Shown piece by piece: positions 21,126 to 32,914 of a DNA stretch of 64,000 bases (positions within the stretch are counted from its first letter, which is position 1; each line of letters starts with the position of its first letter). The stretch comes from Owenia fusiformis (lineage: Eukaryota; Annelida; Polychaeta; Sabellida; Oweniidae): positions 52,035,885 to 52,099,884 of the forward strand of contig CAIIXF020000001.1 in the NCBI GenBank assembly GCA_903813345.2, given 5' to 3'. Under the pieces are notes generated by a model. It saw only the letters and a list, made by a program, of their open reading frames with translations. It was not told the origin of the DNA and did no database searches. The position numbers were made by a program, and so were the translations under genes.

Positions 21126-24100
21126 CTATAAATATCCTGAAAGTACGTCCCAATCTTCAATGTCAAACCCTGCTGCAACAACTTGATCTTGTTTTGTTCG
21201 AGTATTTCTTTCACTATACTTTTGTGTATTTTTATTTTGGTGCCTTGATTGTCTTTCAAGATGAAGCTCTTTCAATGTTGGTTGAACTGGGTCAGTGTGA
21301 CAAGGGGATTTTGTTTGAGCACAGCCTGCCTGACTAGCTCTGTGTGATGAATTGCACCGAGGTTTGAGAATGAGGTTTTCTTCATCACTATTTAAGTCAA
21401 TTTCAGCTTCACCTGGTTTGTGTTCCTTAGTCACATTTTCAACAATATCATCTAAAGATAGAGTTTTATGGTCACTCTGAGATGTTTTTCTTGCTTCATA
21501 GTGTTGTTTATTGTGAATATTCCTGTCCATATCGAGTCTCATTAAATGTATCCTAGGGAACGCAGAATCCGCAGAGAGTTCGATAGTGTCATCAGCAACT
21601 GGAGGTTTCCTCTTGGCATCTGAAGTTAGAAATGATTTGTCATCTATATTCAAATCGATATTCTAGGAGCAAGGAAGAAAATTATTGATACCTGAATAAC
21701 CTGATAGTCACTCACTTGGCAGCATTTTTAAGTGGGAGGATGACTTGGACAATGCGTCCTCGAACTCCCGTGCAGTGATATATCACTGCGGCGGGCAGGT
21801 GTCTCACCGTAAGCATGGTAACATCGTAATAAACAACTGCCGTGATTGGTTCTAGTCCCATGCTCAGGTCGCGTGATTGTAAAATTTAGACAATTTCATT
21901 GGTTGAATTGCGCGTATTAACTAATAAACAACACGTGCGGTAAACTTTTATCAACACAACTTTTACTCAGAATTCCTTCCGCGGGGATTTGCTCTTATAT
22001 TTCATTGATTTTGGAATATTTTGACAAAATAATTATTGGTGAACATAAAAGAACATATATTTTATAAGTTGTGTGAAAAACAAGTACATCTGTGACAAAA
22101 AGGGGGACTATCTTCCCCAAATTTTGGGGATTTCATAATCTGCCCGCCGCAGTGTCTATACCGAGACACTGCATAGGAGTTCGAATGCGTCCTAAGTTTC
22201 TACCATTTTGTGAAGACATTTCCAATGAGGAAGTCCACCAAGTTCCCGAAATGAATATGCTACCAAAGTGACATCATGATAAACCAAAGGTGAAACAGAA
22301 AGATGGTATGAGTATCAGAATTCCAAAGTGAGCACACATCATTTATTTAGAATTTTCTGCCTCTCTCCAATTAAGTGTTATTGTTTATAATGTTAGTATG
22401 CGTTTACCCAGACTGTACTTCATTTGAATTTGAATTGACTTTATACTTCTTGGTTGCATACAAATACCTATTTACAAAAGGGTAACCTAGTAGTAGTACA
22501 TGTTATTGCAGTTCAAGGACAATGTCCAAAGGAACTCAACATCAATGGTGTAACAACAAGGCATTAACATGACAAAATGTCACCACCTAGTTGCTCACAA
22601 TATTAATAGTTCAATCTTAAGTTAGATTTGAATTTCTGAGAACTTGTAGATAATTTAAAAAAATTAATTGGTCAATTTGAAGCAAGTTGAAAAATACCTT
22701 TTTTGACCCTGAGAAGGACATTGAAGGTGGAATCCCAAATCTAAAGTCAGATTTGAACTTAAAAACTTAGTCAATTTGAAGCAAGATGAAAAAGACCTTT
22801 TTGACCTTGAGTTGGTCATTGAAGGTCAAATCTTTTTTGACCTCAAGAATCTCATTGAAGGTCAAATCTATAGTCAGATTTGAACTTTTAAGAACTTGTA
22901 GATGATTTTGAAAAAAATTGGTCAATTTGAAACAAGTTGAAAAATACCTTTTTGACCTTTTTTGACCTTGAGAAGGTCATTGAACGTCAAATCTCAAATT
23001 TAAAGTCAGATTTGAACTTCTCATAACTTGTAAATGATTTTGAGAAAAAATTGGTCAATTTGAAGCAAGTTGAAAAAAGACCTTTTTGACCTTTTTAACA
23101 TTTTTTGACCTTGAAAAGGTCATTGAAGGTAAACTCTTAAATATAATGTCAGATTTGAACTTCAAAAAATTTGTAGATGATTTTGAAAAAAATTAAAGTA
23201 AGTATTTAAGTTATTGGAAGTTGTAAGAATTTGTTACAGACGCTGATTGCCAACCGCTGATCACCGACCACCAACCCCCATGAAAAACGGAGACCACCAC
23301 AATATGACCATAACAATATTGGTGACATAACATAGTAATTAACTCTTAAATTAGGTCATTTTCTATAATACAAGGGAGACTATCTGAGTGAAAGCATAAT
23401 ATACATGTATTCACCTCAGTCAGTTACAACTTCCAATAATGTTATGTAACTGAAATCTATTAATTGGACAAAATCAAGATCGATTCATACTCACAAAAGT
23501 TTGTTAAGCCACTTTTTCTGACAGGCTCTTCTGTAATTGAAAAGAAAATTAACATTGTATAAAACCTGTGTACATTGAACATTTCTGCTGAGAGAAAACA
23601 TTGTTAGTAGGTGATCATTACAGAGAAGGTAATTTATACAGAAATCAGTAGAGTATGTGTGGAGGAAGGGTGTCCCCTAAAGACAGGTTTTACTGTATAT
23701 GGCAGATGGATACAATATATTTACAAAACTTGAAAATTGGACATTCATTAATTTAGTACTATACTAGTGGTATTAGAAAAAACAATAATGGTGTATTGGA
23801 ATTACAATACTGATAGTCTAAGATACATGAAAACTTCAGTGCAAATAAATACACATTTTGGAGAAAACATTACCTATTTAATACAGTTTTATACTCACTT
23901 GCAGCTCTGTCCTCTGTAAGACAATCTTTTATCCACTGTCCTATTACTGATGCAGCCCATCCGCTGTTGATGATGTCATAATGATGGAACTCCTCAAAGT
24001 CAATGTGTGTCATATTAAGGCTTATCTCGAGCTCTTTGATACTTTTAACCTGTGGATTAAATAGAACAATATTCAAAGTCATGAAACTTGCATAGTAATA

Positions 24101-26330
24101 TCAATGATTTATAACAATGAATCCTTGCTTATGGAAGTTGATGCCCAGATATCAGATATGCATTTACTATAGACCTTTCCAATAAATCCTGGCCCATTTA
24201 GGCTCTGTTAAGTAATCAGTGTGTCACTGTGTATTCGGTGTTACATGTATCCCCATGATCTTTTGTCAAGTGAGTTAAAAATTCTAATTTTCACAATTCT
24301 GAAATTCACAATCTTTCATGATTTTCTTTATTAACAGGTGAGTGCAGTTTTCCCTTGTATTCCTTTAATGCAAGAGGAGGGAAAACCCCATGATTCAATT
24401 GATGACATACAATTTCCTCCTTTGTGCACCTCCTTTCCCGGAAGTATGTATATTTATACTTCCCTCCATCTTGGTTTTCAAATTGACCTAGTTTTAAACC
24501 AATCAACGATCGACTCGCTAAACCAATCAGCGACAATGTCATCTCAATAGAGATTTACATTATTAAAGCGTATGTCATCTTTGAACCCTGGGGTTTCTCC
24601 CCCTCTTCTTTAATGCTGAAGAGTTCACTGAGGTAATTAACTTACATTGGCATCTACTAGAATAGTACTTACATTTATAAGTGTACCTGAAAGATTCAGA
24701 GATTCTAAGTTTAGCCACTTCAGATACTTTTCCACATCTCCGGATATCCTCCGATTACCTGAAAAAATATGATTTCAAGTTAAATTGTTCTCATGAGAAT
24801 TTTAGATCCTAATTCTACCTGTTTTAATCAAAGTATCCCACATGGGCGAGAAGGGGCTCTTGTGAACCCTCCCCCTTACCTCAAACCCCATACCGTTATA
24901 AAATGGATCCAAACCAGGAACAACCCCCTTTTTAAGAGATCAACAGATGTGTACACAGTTCCCAGCTATAAGCTGTTAATCATCTATATGCATAAGGTGT
25001 AAGGTAAGTATATAATGAGATAGTAATGATAGCAATAATTGTCAACATCAATTAAAACCTGTGGCCCCTCTTGGTTATTTAAGAAACATTTTGTCTATGT
25101 GTTAAACCGTATACATACTTTATTGTGTAAAATCAGAGTCAGACTTACATGAAACATCTAGATAAGCTAACTGACGCCATCCAGTCTCAAACATCCTGTA
25201 GGGAGCAGTCAATTTTTGTATTCCTCTTGATGACAATAGGTTTCCCTGTAAAGACAACTTCCTCAAACTGAAAATAAAAAAACAAGGCATTAACATGCAA
25301 AATGTCACTACCTGCCATTTGTTACAGATGTCAAATGCCGAACACCATCCACAAAAAAGTTGGAAACTTTAACAATAATTGGAGAAATATGTAACTGAGC
25401 ATACTTCTAAGAACAATCCCAATTGATTAGAATAGGGGTTCTTAAACAAGCATTTTCACTTGGTTTTCAAAGCTTTTTGTTACCTCAGATCTTATGTCCT
25501 CTACTCTTATTTCAAATAAAATGTTTGTTAGCATACCTGTATATGTATGTACTACCCATGAATATCATTCTTAGTTTTATGTGTTAACATATAAAAAAGA
25601 TGTCATACTCAAAGGTATTACAGTTGTAAATGTGATTTTTATTTTGTCAAACTATTGATGACAAGGAATGAATGCATCAAATGAGATATATAATTTATAA
25701 AATTAAATGTTTCGAATTATCATATAACTGTTTAAAATCATATACATACTGCATTAGCTGTCCAATGTGTTGAAGAATTTCACTGTCATCTCTAAGTTTA
25801 CACCATCCTATGTCTAGCTCCTCTATATAGGGAAACAAAGGCACAATATTGGGCATCTTTTCCAGAAATAAATTACTTTTTCTCAAACACAAGGATGACA
25901 GCAATTCATTCTGATAGGCTTCAGAAAATAATGTGATGGTGTTTTCCGATCTCAAAGCTCTTTCCTTGAATGATCCAATGTCACATAAAGTTTCAAATAT
26001 TTCTTTGCCGATAATGTCAGGAAAGTCAATGAGCGATTCAACAAGGTGAATATGATGCGCAACAAAATACACACATAACTTCTTTAACAAAGGAACATTT
26101 TGTACACTCTTGGTTTCTTTTTTATCAGGATCTGTTAATTCTTTTGAATCTTCTTTATTTGGCACTAAACCTCTCTGCCAAGACAAATCTATCACACATT
26201 GTTTTTTCCGCTTTGGTGATCTTTGTTCGTAACCAGGAGTTGATCTCAGTCGCCCATGTTCCAGGATGTGGATTGGACCAGGCTCAGATAGCTGTTCAAA
26301 TATTCCTCGAGGGAAATCTTCAAATGCCAT
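21126..26330 (-). CDS. LRRC42: Leucine-rich repeat-containing protein 42
   Basis: Six exons on the minus strand, 25750-26330, 25149-25267, 24673-24758, 23899-24049, 23495-23530 and 21126-21643, give 496 aa; phases agree throughout. The family hallmarks are visible in order: GPIHILEHGRL near the N-terminus, LVESLIDFP, LLSSLCLR, then leucine-rich repeats LEELDIGWCKL-like, LRKLSLQGNLLSSRG, KLTAPYRMFETG, LAYLDVSCN and LESLNLSGTLIN, a GWAASVIGQW segment, a basic KRK stretch, and the C-terminal DIEDWDVLSGYL like the DWDLLNSY end of vertebrate LRRC42. Human LRRC42 is 428 aa; the extra length is in the polar C-terminal region. The function is poorly known; nuclear or cytosolic location is inferred from the lack of a signal. 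The last exon is best joined at an acceptor ending ATATAG at 21644-21645, because the stronger-looking CTAG at about 21664 would give a stop. Confidence 0.9.
21720..22320. other. LRRC42 intron 5, first part: inverted-repeat segment
   Basis: Intron 5 spans 21644-23494. CGAACTCC near 21762 recurs as the inverse GGAGTTCG near 22178, and CTGCGGCGGGCAG near 21786 has the inverse CTGCCCGCCGCAG at about 22140-22152. This outlines a ~430-base element with inverted ends (about 21755-22190). No ORF is present. Confidence 0.5.
22555..23332. mobile_element. TGTCACCAC-family element, long copy in LRRC42 intron 5
   Basis: The left end reads AACAAGGCATTAACATGAC then AAAATGTCACCACC. The right end reads CATAACAATATTGGTGACAT. 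Between them are four to five imperfect repeats of a module with AGATTTGAACTT, AATTTGAAGCAAGTTGAAAA and CTTTTTGACC, each rich in GACCTT/AAGGTC. The internal module is the same one found at 31700-32450 and 57540-57790. Confidence 0.65.
23570..23702. repeat. CAGTAAAACCTG-family repeat, copy 1
   Basis: It ends at AAAGACAGGTTTTACTGTAT (23679-23698). It contains GAAGGGTGTCCCCTAAAGACAGG, close to the copy at 56310-56482 (AGGTGTCCACGAGAGACAGG). The left end is unclear. It lies in the same LRRC42 region, in intron 4 upstream of exon 5. Confidence 0.45.
25281..25377. mobile_element. TGTCACCAC-family element, short copy in LRRC42 intron 1
   Basis: The sequence AACAAGGCATTAACATGC and AAAATGTCACTACC at the left and CACAAAAAAGTTGGAAAC-TTTAACAATAAT at the right match relatives at 44499 and 51228. 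The terminal hairpin is missing. Confidence 0.5.
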
Positions 26331-27207
26331 TTAAGCTGGAAATGAACGGCAATAATTGTCAAACACTTGGATGAATGGTATAATATATTGTCAAAGTGAT
26401 CAAGGTGCAGCATACATGTCAGGGGTTTCACTCTGAATTTCTCGCAACAGGCTAAATAAATGAAAACAACAGGCAAAATTAATGGGAATCATAAATTTAA
26501 CATGGGAAAGATGAAAAGTCCCAAAAAAACAAACGATTTTGTGAAAACAACCAATGAAAATCGCCTGTTGCCAATGAAACCCCTGCATGCACAGAACCCG
26601 CATACAAGTACATGAATGCCAGATTGTCCACACAGACTATTAACATGTATATGAACATATATACGATATGTAAAGGCATTGGCAGTTACAGTGCAATCGC
26701 TCTGGAAAAACGCACGTGACAGTACCCCTTTAGAAAATATGGTCCGACGCTCCTGAGAAAAATGTCGCTCTCAAAGTTTTCAGGATCTTAAATTTACCAC
26801 ATAATAAGACTGATTGAAAATTATGGGAATTTTATATTGATTAGTTAATTAACTTTATGAAGTGACCCAAAAATGCCCAGAATTTTACACAGAATCATTG
26901 CATGGCAGGATCATGGGCTTTCAATTAGACATCTATCCAATATTTAGTACAATCTATGGCAAATGGTTCTGCCTGTGAAGTGACAGTCGTATATCGTTCT
27001 AAATTGACTTCTAATGGGCTAACTTTACAAAACTTTGAATGAAAATAAAAAGTCACCAAAACTTTATTTTTCCCGCAACCAATTTGATTGGTTATAAATC
27101 AATTAACGCAATAAACGAGATCTCGTTTAAATTTGGCATTCCTGGCAACGAAAATAAAATATTCACTTTATTATCAAATTATTACGATACTCAGGAAGAT
27201 TTCAATA
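26331..27207. promoter_or_regulatory. Shared 877-bp spacer between LRRC42 and IFT25 (putative bidirectional promoter)
   Basis: The two genes start head to head. Near the IFT25 side is a CCAAT palindrome, AACCAATTTGATTGGTT (27077-27093), a strong candidate for NF-Y, about 115-130 bases before the IFT25 ATG. Closer in, GGCATTCCTGGCAAC (27135-27149) contains the GGCAAC half of an RFX X-box, the usual ciliary-gene element, but the other half is poor. Vertebrate LRRC42 and HSPB11 are also neighbours, so the arrangement looks ancient. Confidence 0.5.
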
Positions 27208-30200
27208 ATGTTTGACGTGGCACTTGCTAATGCTGGTGCTCAAGTTGTACTTGCGACATCAAGTGATGAAAAACACCCTCCGGAAAACATGATAGACGGG
27301 TAAGTAGTTCTAAAATTTACTGTTTCACATATTATCGCCCACTTAATTTTTTCCTTTTTCCAGAGTATGGGTATGAGTGAGATAGTGACTCTATTTTAAC
27401 ATCTCATTTTAATGGAAAAACACTTGCATTTTAGACTACGTTAGATAACAAGTTTTAGCGCTCTCTCTCCCAACAGAAGTAAAAAAAGCACAAGTGAAAA
27501 GTACAAGTGATATTTTTAGTACATGAGTTTTAAAAACAGCAACAAGTGATCAAAGGCAGCATAATAATGCCAAAGTGATCCCGGAACACCTTATAAGGAA
27601 CACTGAAAAGGACTAAGAAGAAGAAGAAGAATTTGCATTCGTTTGACTTAACTTCTTAAAAGAGAGCTTCGTCTTCACTCTTTCAAACTAAGCCTGTGAA
27701 CTCACCGCGCCAATAAGTGTTCGTCGGCCAAATTTGACCGACGTTCTTTATGGTCATTTCTTCTGACGTCATCGTTGAGTCCGGAATTGACCAATAACAT
27801 GCGCATATTTAATTAGAACGCATTTGGTGTATGTTTCTTCAAGCTAGCTGATTGGTGGAAGTTCAGCGCGAAGGTCAAAAGTGATTTACCCAAACTGTCA
27901 CCGGTACCCGTCGTGGGGGCGGGCGAGGCTACTAAACTGTAATATGGTCTCTACTAGGCAGAGTGTAGTTTAACTAGACTCTACACGCAGGGTAGAGTAT
28001 GGGCAATCTGAGACAGGTTGTTTATTGTCCAAAAAATATCTGACTTGAAATAAATGCTGATATGATATAAGGTTCGCTTTTTCTCATTCGCAAAACTTGG
28101 CCCTATGTCTGCAAAAGGCTATGTTGTGAAAAGTTCCTAGACTTTCTCATTTCTTTCTTACATTTTTTTACATGATCCAATTAAAAAAATCAGGTAGAAG
28201 TAAAGATCGATAATCAACCGTACATAGTGGAAATATTGAAGCATACTGTATCTCTCTTGTAAAAATATACCGATCCTTTGTATTGATGCTGCAGATAAGG
28301 CATTTTTAGCAAGAAAAATTGCCATACATAAAATTCCTGGGGATTTTTGACTTCGTTCACATGTGGGCCCCTATTAGAATGGTCTGAAGGGTCTAATTTC
28401 AATTTTCTAAACGCCCTGGGCACTAATTACAAAGAATATGGTACATTAAAATAATTTAGCATCATAATACACAGGAATTGCATGCATTTATTTGTTAACA
28501 TTTGGTTTGATTATGAAGGATCTGTACATGTATTGTATAAATACAATTAATACATGTATCTGTATAGAATTTGTTATTGTATTGCAGTCAAACAGAAACA
28601 TTCTGGACATCAACAGGGATGTTTCCACAGGAATTCATCATCTCATTCCAGCAGCTTATGAATGTAAATACAATCAAAATGGACACATTTAATGGTAGGT
28701 TTCAAAAGACTAGTATAAATGGTAGTGTCTGTCAATGTCAAATGTTATTATCCCAGCACAGCAAATGTAGTCCAGGATTGATGAAGGGAAGCCTTCCATT
28801 CATTCATCCATCCATCAGTTCATCGGTAACTGGTCAAGTCGTACCCAAGACAACTCGTACCCAAGTCAAGTCGTACCCAAGACAACTCATACCCAAGTTT
28901 ATGTTTTGTTTTCAGTCAAGTGTTGGAATGGGAATGGGTATAGATATTCGTATTATAATTGTTACATACAGTTCAGAATAGTTTGAAGTATGTAGAAGAG
29001 TTTTTGGAAGAAATCCATTTAATTTTTTGACATTTTGAGCTTTGAAAAATTAAGTGTCAATCTATTTTGACTATTATTTTATATTGGTCACAGATTCACG
29101 ATGTTTGAAGGAAGAGACCTATGTTTATTCCACATATTCATAATCATTGTTCAAAATTATAGAGGTATTTTTGTCTGTTACTGAGTGTTTGGAACACGTG
29201 TCAGATCTTCAAGATAGTATTATTAAAAATATAAAGATTTATCAAAACTTGGGCCTAATTTCTCCTTTAACAGATAATCTATTTATGATTTCATATTATC
29301 AGATTAAAGAATGTTAATTCTAAGAAGTCACATTCATAAAACTTAGCAATAAAATATTCTCAATAATATTATATTATTCATACATAATATAATACACTTC
29401 GTATACATGTGCTCAAATATAATCCAATTAAGTTCAACATGGAAAAGAAATTAACAGATTAAACTCTGTAAACTTTATGTAAATGCACTTAGCTAAATTA
29501 ATTGTTTGATTCATTTGTAGAAAAGTTACTGTTGAAATTATATTCTTTATATATATGTATGACAGAAAAAGTTGAGAACAAGCCCTTCAAAGCACTTCTT
29601 TTATTTAAAAAAGGTGATCCAAGTTAAAAAATGATTTGCTTAGTCCATTCAGAAAAAATGCCTTCTAAATTCAGAAAAAATATTGAGGCTTATTTGAGTC
29701 ACATATTAACAATAAAACATTATTATACAGACTCAATTTGTTTTCCTAATATGAACCCATAATACTGAAAATAAACTTGGGCATTAGTTGTCTTGGGTAC
29801 GAGTTGTCTTGGGTACAAGTTGTCTTGGGTACAAGTTGTCTTGGGTACGAGTTGACTAGGAAGAGGTTCATCTGTCTGGTTGATAACTAAAAAGACAGTT
29901 GATAGATTTAGGTCAAATTTTATAGGCCAATGTAATTTCTGAAGTGCATTGGACAATAATTCCGAACTGAAAGGATAGGTATCGATATGGTGAACTGAAT
30001 TCAACAATGTTTTTCTCTTAAACCAATTATTGAAAACATTTTGTAAAGAAACACGATCCTTTATGTAATGTTGACTGATTGTCAACAATTTAATGCGAAA
30101 ATTATTTATATATATTTTAAATAACTGTTTTTGTTAACATTTTTTGTTTTTTAGTGCAATTGTTTTTTGTTCCTCTCACCAATTCTTCAGAATGAAAAAA

Positions 30201-32914
30201 TGTCTATCAGAACTTGTTGGAACAAAATAGCATATACAACATTTTCTTAGACCTCTCAATATTATAGTTATACAAAGGAAATTTTGGTTGATTTAACAAA
30301 AAGTATGCAAAAAATTAAAACAAAACCCCAAAATAGTTAAAAATTAAGATAAACTTTTTATTCCATTAACAAGACAAGATACTTATTTAAAATCAACCAA
30401 ACTTTCCTTTGTACAATTATAATATTGAGAGACCTGAACACGTTGTGTTTATGTCGTTTTGTTCCAATGAGGTTCGGATTAGATGTTTCATTTCATTCCG
30501 AACATGGTACCAAGAACAAAAGAAGTGTCTGATGTGTTTTCTTAAACAATATAGAGAAAAGTGTATATATATATATTTCAAATTATTATGTTACCATCCA
30601 AAAAGATGACCATTAAATTGACGATGTGTAAATTTTTCAGATTTTTTTGATGACTGGTTTAAGAGAAATGTGTTTTCAAAAAGTTCACCATATCGATACC
30701 ACTCCTTTGACAGATTTTTGATTTGGCTTTTCTGAATCCGCCAATCCGTCAAATTAAAACGTGAGCCAAATTAAGTGTATCTACAGTATCAGATTTGGTC
30801 CTTTAATAGTCCAATGTGTGTTGGGAATAGTACTTTTGTTGAAGAACAAATTTTCAATATGGCTGCTCAATTCAAAATGGCCACTACTTTATCATAAAAC
30901 ATATGAATTTCGATAACTCAAATATCACTTAAATTCTCTGAATTAATTTTGCAGTTGCCATGAGTACAATTGTTATTTTTATCGTGTTACATGTTATAAG
31001 TATGATTGTCATGTGAATTAATGTTTCTAGTGAAAGGACTTCAACTAGAAAGAAGTGTGCAGAATGAACCCAATGACTTTCAACCACTAGACGAAAAAGG
31101 TATTTTGTGTTTCATAGTTTTACTTATAACAGACTTGTATTGATGAACACCAATAATGAATAACCCTAGTGAAATAATGGTAAAACATTTTGATAAACAT
31201 TAGATTTCCTTCAATTTTGAGAGATGCTTCTTATTTATTAAACAAAGTACATGTATTTGATCCAAATGAATGAAGTAAGGTCAACAACTGTTGAACAGAA
31301 ATCTTTACATTTACTTGTGCTTGTGCAATGTTCCGTGTATCCAACACTGTTTACATGACTGAAAATTTGATCATTTCTCTCAAAAGAAAGCCTTATGCCT
31401 AGGTCACATTTGCTCTGATTCATCGGCTGGCGCCTGGCCGATTGCAGTATTTTGTTCAAAACTGATTCCAACTTGCTTCAACTTGACCAAACTTTTTATT
31501 ATGTCACCACCAAAAGTGGTGACATATTGTTATGGTCTCCTTTTTTTTATGTCACCACCAAAAGTGGTGACATATTGTTATGGTCTCCGTTTTTTTGCGA
31601 CGGCGGTTGGCGTCCGGCGGTTGGCGTCCGGCGTCTGTAACAATTTCTTACAACTTCCTATAACTTTAACAAATACTGTTTAGACTGACTTCAATTTTTT
31701 TCTAAATCATCTACATGTTCTCAGAAGTTCAAATCTGACTTTAGATTTGACATTTGACCTTCAATGACATCAAGGTCAAAAAGGTCTTTTTTCAACTTGC
31801 TTCACATTGGCTAAATTTTTTTTCAAAATCATCTACATGTTCTCAGAAATTCAAATCTGACTTTAGATTTGACATTTGACCTTTAATGACCTTCTCAAGG
31901 TCAAAAAAGGTCAAAAAGGTCTGTTTTCAACTTGCTTCAAATTGACTAAAAAATTTTTTCAAAATCATCTACGTGTTCTCAGAAATTCAAATCTGACTTT
32001 AGATTTGACTTAAGATTTGACATTTGACCTTCAATGACCTTCTCAAAGTCAAAAAAGGTCAAAAAGGTCTTTTTTCAACTTGCTTCAAATTGACTAAATT
32101 TTTTTTTCAAAATCATCTACATGTTCTCAGAAATTCAAATCTGACTTTAGATTTGACATTTGACCTTCAATGACCTTCTCAAAGTCAAAAAAGGTCAAAA
32201 AGGTCTTTTTTCAACTTGCTTCAAAATGACTAAATTTTTTTTTCATAATCATCTACATGTTCTCAGAAATTCAAATCTGATTTTAGATTTGACATTTGAC
32301 CATTAATGACCTTCTCAAGGTCAAAAAAGGTCAAAAAGGTCTGTTTTCAACTTGCTTCAAATTGACCCAATTTTTTTTTCAAAATCATCTACATCTTTTC
32401 AGAAGTTCAAATTTGACTTTACAAGTTCTCAGAAATTCAAATCTGACTTAACTTTGAACTCATAATATTGTGAGCAACTAGGTGGTGACATTTTGTCATG
32501 TTAATGCCTTGTTCTAAATTATGTACTAGTTCTCATGAGTTCACATCTGACCTCAAATTTGAGATTTGACCTTCAATTTTGAACAAAATACTCAAACAGC
32601 CGGGCGCCAGCCGATGAATCGGAGCAAATGTGACCTAGGTATTAAAGAGCATTAACTTGGAAGTAGTCTCAATAAATGGCCTATGAGTCATAATGTGCCT
32701 AATTGCATTGTTAGTTTAAATCGGATGGACTTATGTCTTTAATCCATTTTGTATTCCAGATCTGGTTAGTACAGATGGACAGTTACAACACAATGAATTC
32801 AGCTTTAGTTCTACAACTGCACAACATTTGAGAGTTGTTATAAACTCTGGCCATGATCACTTCATTTCAGTACATAAACTACATGTAGATGGTACTGCTG
32901 TGCATAATTCATAA
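27208..32914 (+). CDS. HSPB11: Intraflagellar transport protein 25 (IFT25/HSPB11)
   Basis: Four exons, 27208-27299, 28588-28694, 31031-31099 and 32760-32914, give 140 aa (human 144); phases agree. Nearly identical blocks to the family are visible: VLATSSDEKHPPENMIDG (14-31), ETFWTSTGMFPQEFIISF (34-51), DGQLQ (93-97 region) and LRVVINSGHDHFISVH (114-129). The protein is a single jelly-roll (discoidin-like) domain that binds IFT27 as a peripheral IFT-B pair and is needed for ciliary signalling cargo transport. The Asp of MIDG and the following loop are in the region reported to bind calcium. There is no signal peptide. Introns 1-3 are full of mobile elements, but exons look intact. Confidence 0.95.
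27764..27771. promoter_or_regulatory. Perfect CRE in a CpG-richer patch of IFT25 intron 1
   Basis: TGACGTCA is the palindromic cAMP-response element. It is within about 27690-27960, where CpG is commoner than around it, next to a CCAAT motif (TTGACCAATAAC, about 27785) and an inverted CCAAT (GATTGGTGG, about 27850). It may be an internal promoter or enhancer, or part of a repeat. Confidence 0.3.
28810..29880. mobile_element. About 1.07-kb element with ~100-bp inverted arms in IFT25 intron 2
   Basis: The left arm (about 28810-28915) has repeated ACTCGTACCCAAGACA units. The right arm (about 29772-29880) has the inverse, TTGTCTTGGGTAC, repeated four to five times at about 18-base spacing. Outer (CATCAGTTCATC / GATGAACCTC-like) and inner (CCCAAGTTTAT / ATAAACTTGGG) sequences also match inversely. 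The interior is A+T-rich without a transposase. Probably a non-autonomous DNA transposon with subterminal tandem repeats. Confidence 0.6.
30188..30503. mobile_element. Long-TIR non-autonomous element, copy 2
   Basis: This copy is more complete than the one at 1870-2146. Arms of roughly 120 bases are inverse to one another: GAATGAAAAAATGTC ... GGAACAAAAT ... AGACCTCTCAATATTA on the left, and TATTGAGAGACCT ... TTTTGTTCC ... TTTCATTTCATTC on the right. The middle is about 80 bases of A+T-rich sequence. It lies in IFT25 intron 2. Confidence 0.6.
31398..32645. mobile_element. GC-rich-TIR element in IFT25 intron 3, containing another element
   Basis: The left end, CCTAGGTCACATTTGCTC and then GATTCATCGGCTGGCGCC, is inverse to the right end, GGCGCCAGCCGATGAATC and then GGAGCAAATGTGACCTAGG. 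The arms extend inward to TTTTGTTCAAAA / TTTTGAACAAAA. A TGTCACCAC-family element fills the space between the arms, so this is a nested insertion. The ends belong to the same family as the cluster at 2130-2820. Confidence 0.65.
31498..32515. mobile_element. TGTCACCAC-family element, longest copy, with internal tandem array
   Basis: At the left, the hairpin end TGTCACCACCAAAAGTGGTG followed by ACATATTGTTATGGTCTCC occurs twice in a row (about 31500 and 31548). The right end is GTGGTGACATTTTGTCATG then TTAATGCCTTGTTC. Five imperfect copies of a ~123-146 base module start near 31716, 31840, 31976, 32122 and 32257. Each contains TTCTCAGAA(G/A)TTCAAATC, AGATTTGACATTTGACC and AAGGTCAAAAAAGGTCA. There is no ORF. 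The GACC/GGTC density is striking. Confidence 0.7.
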
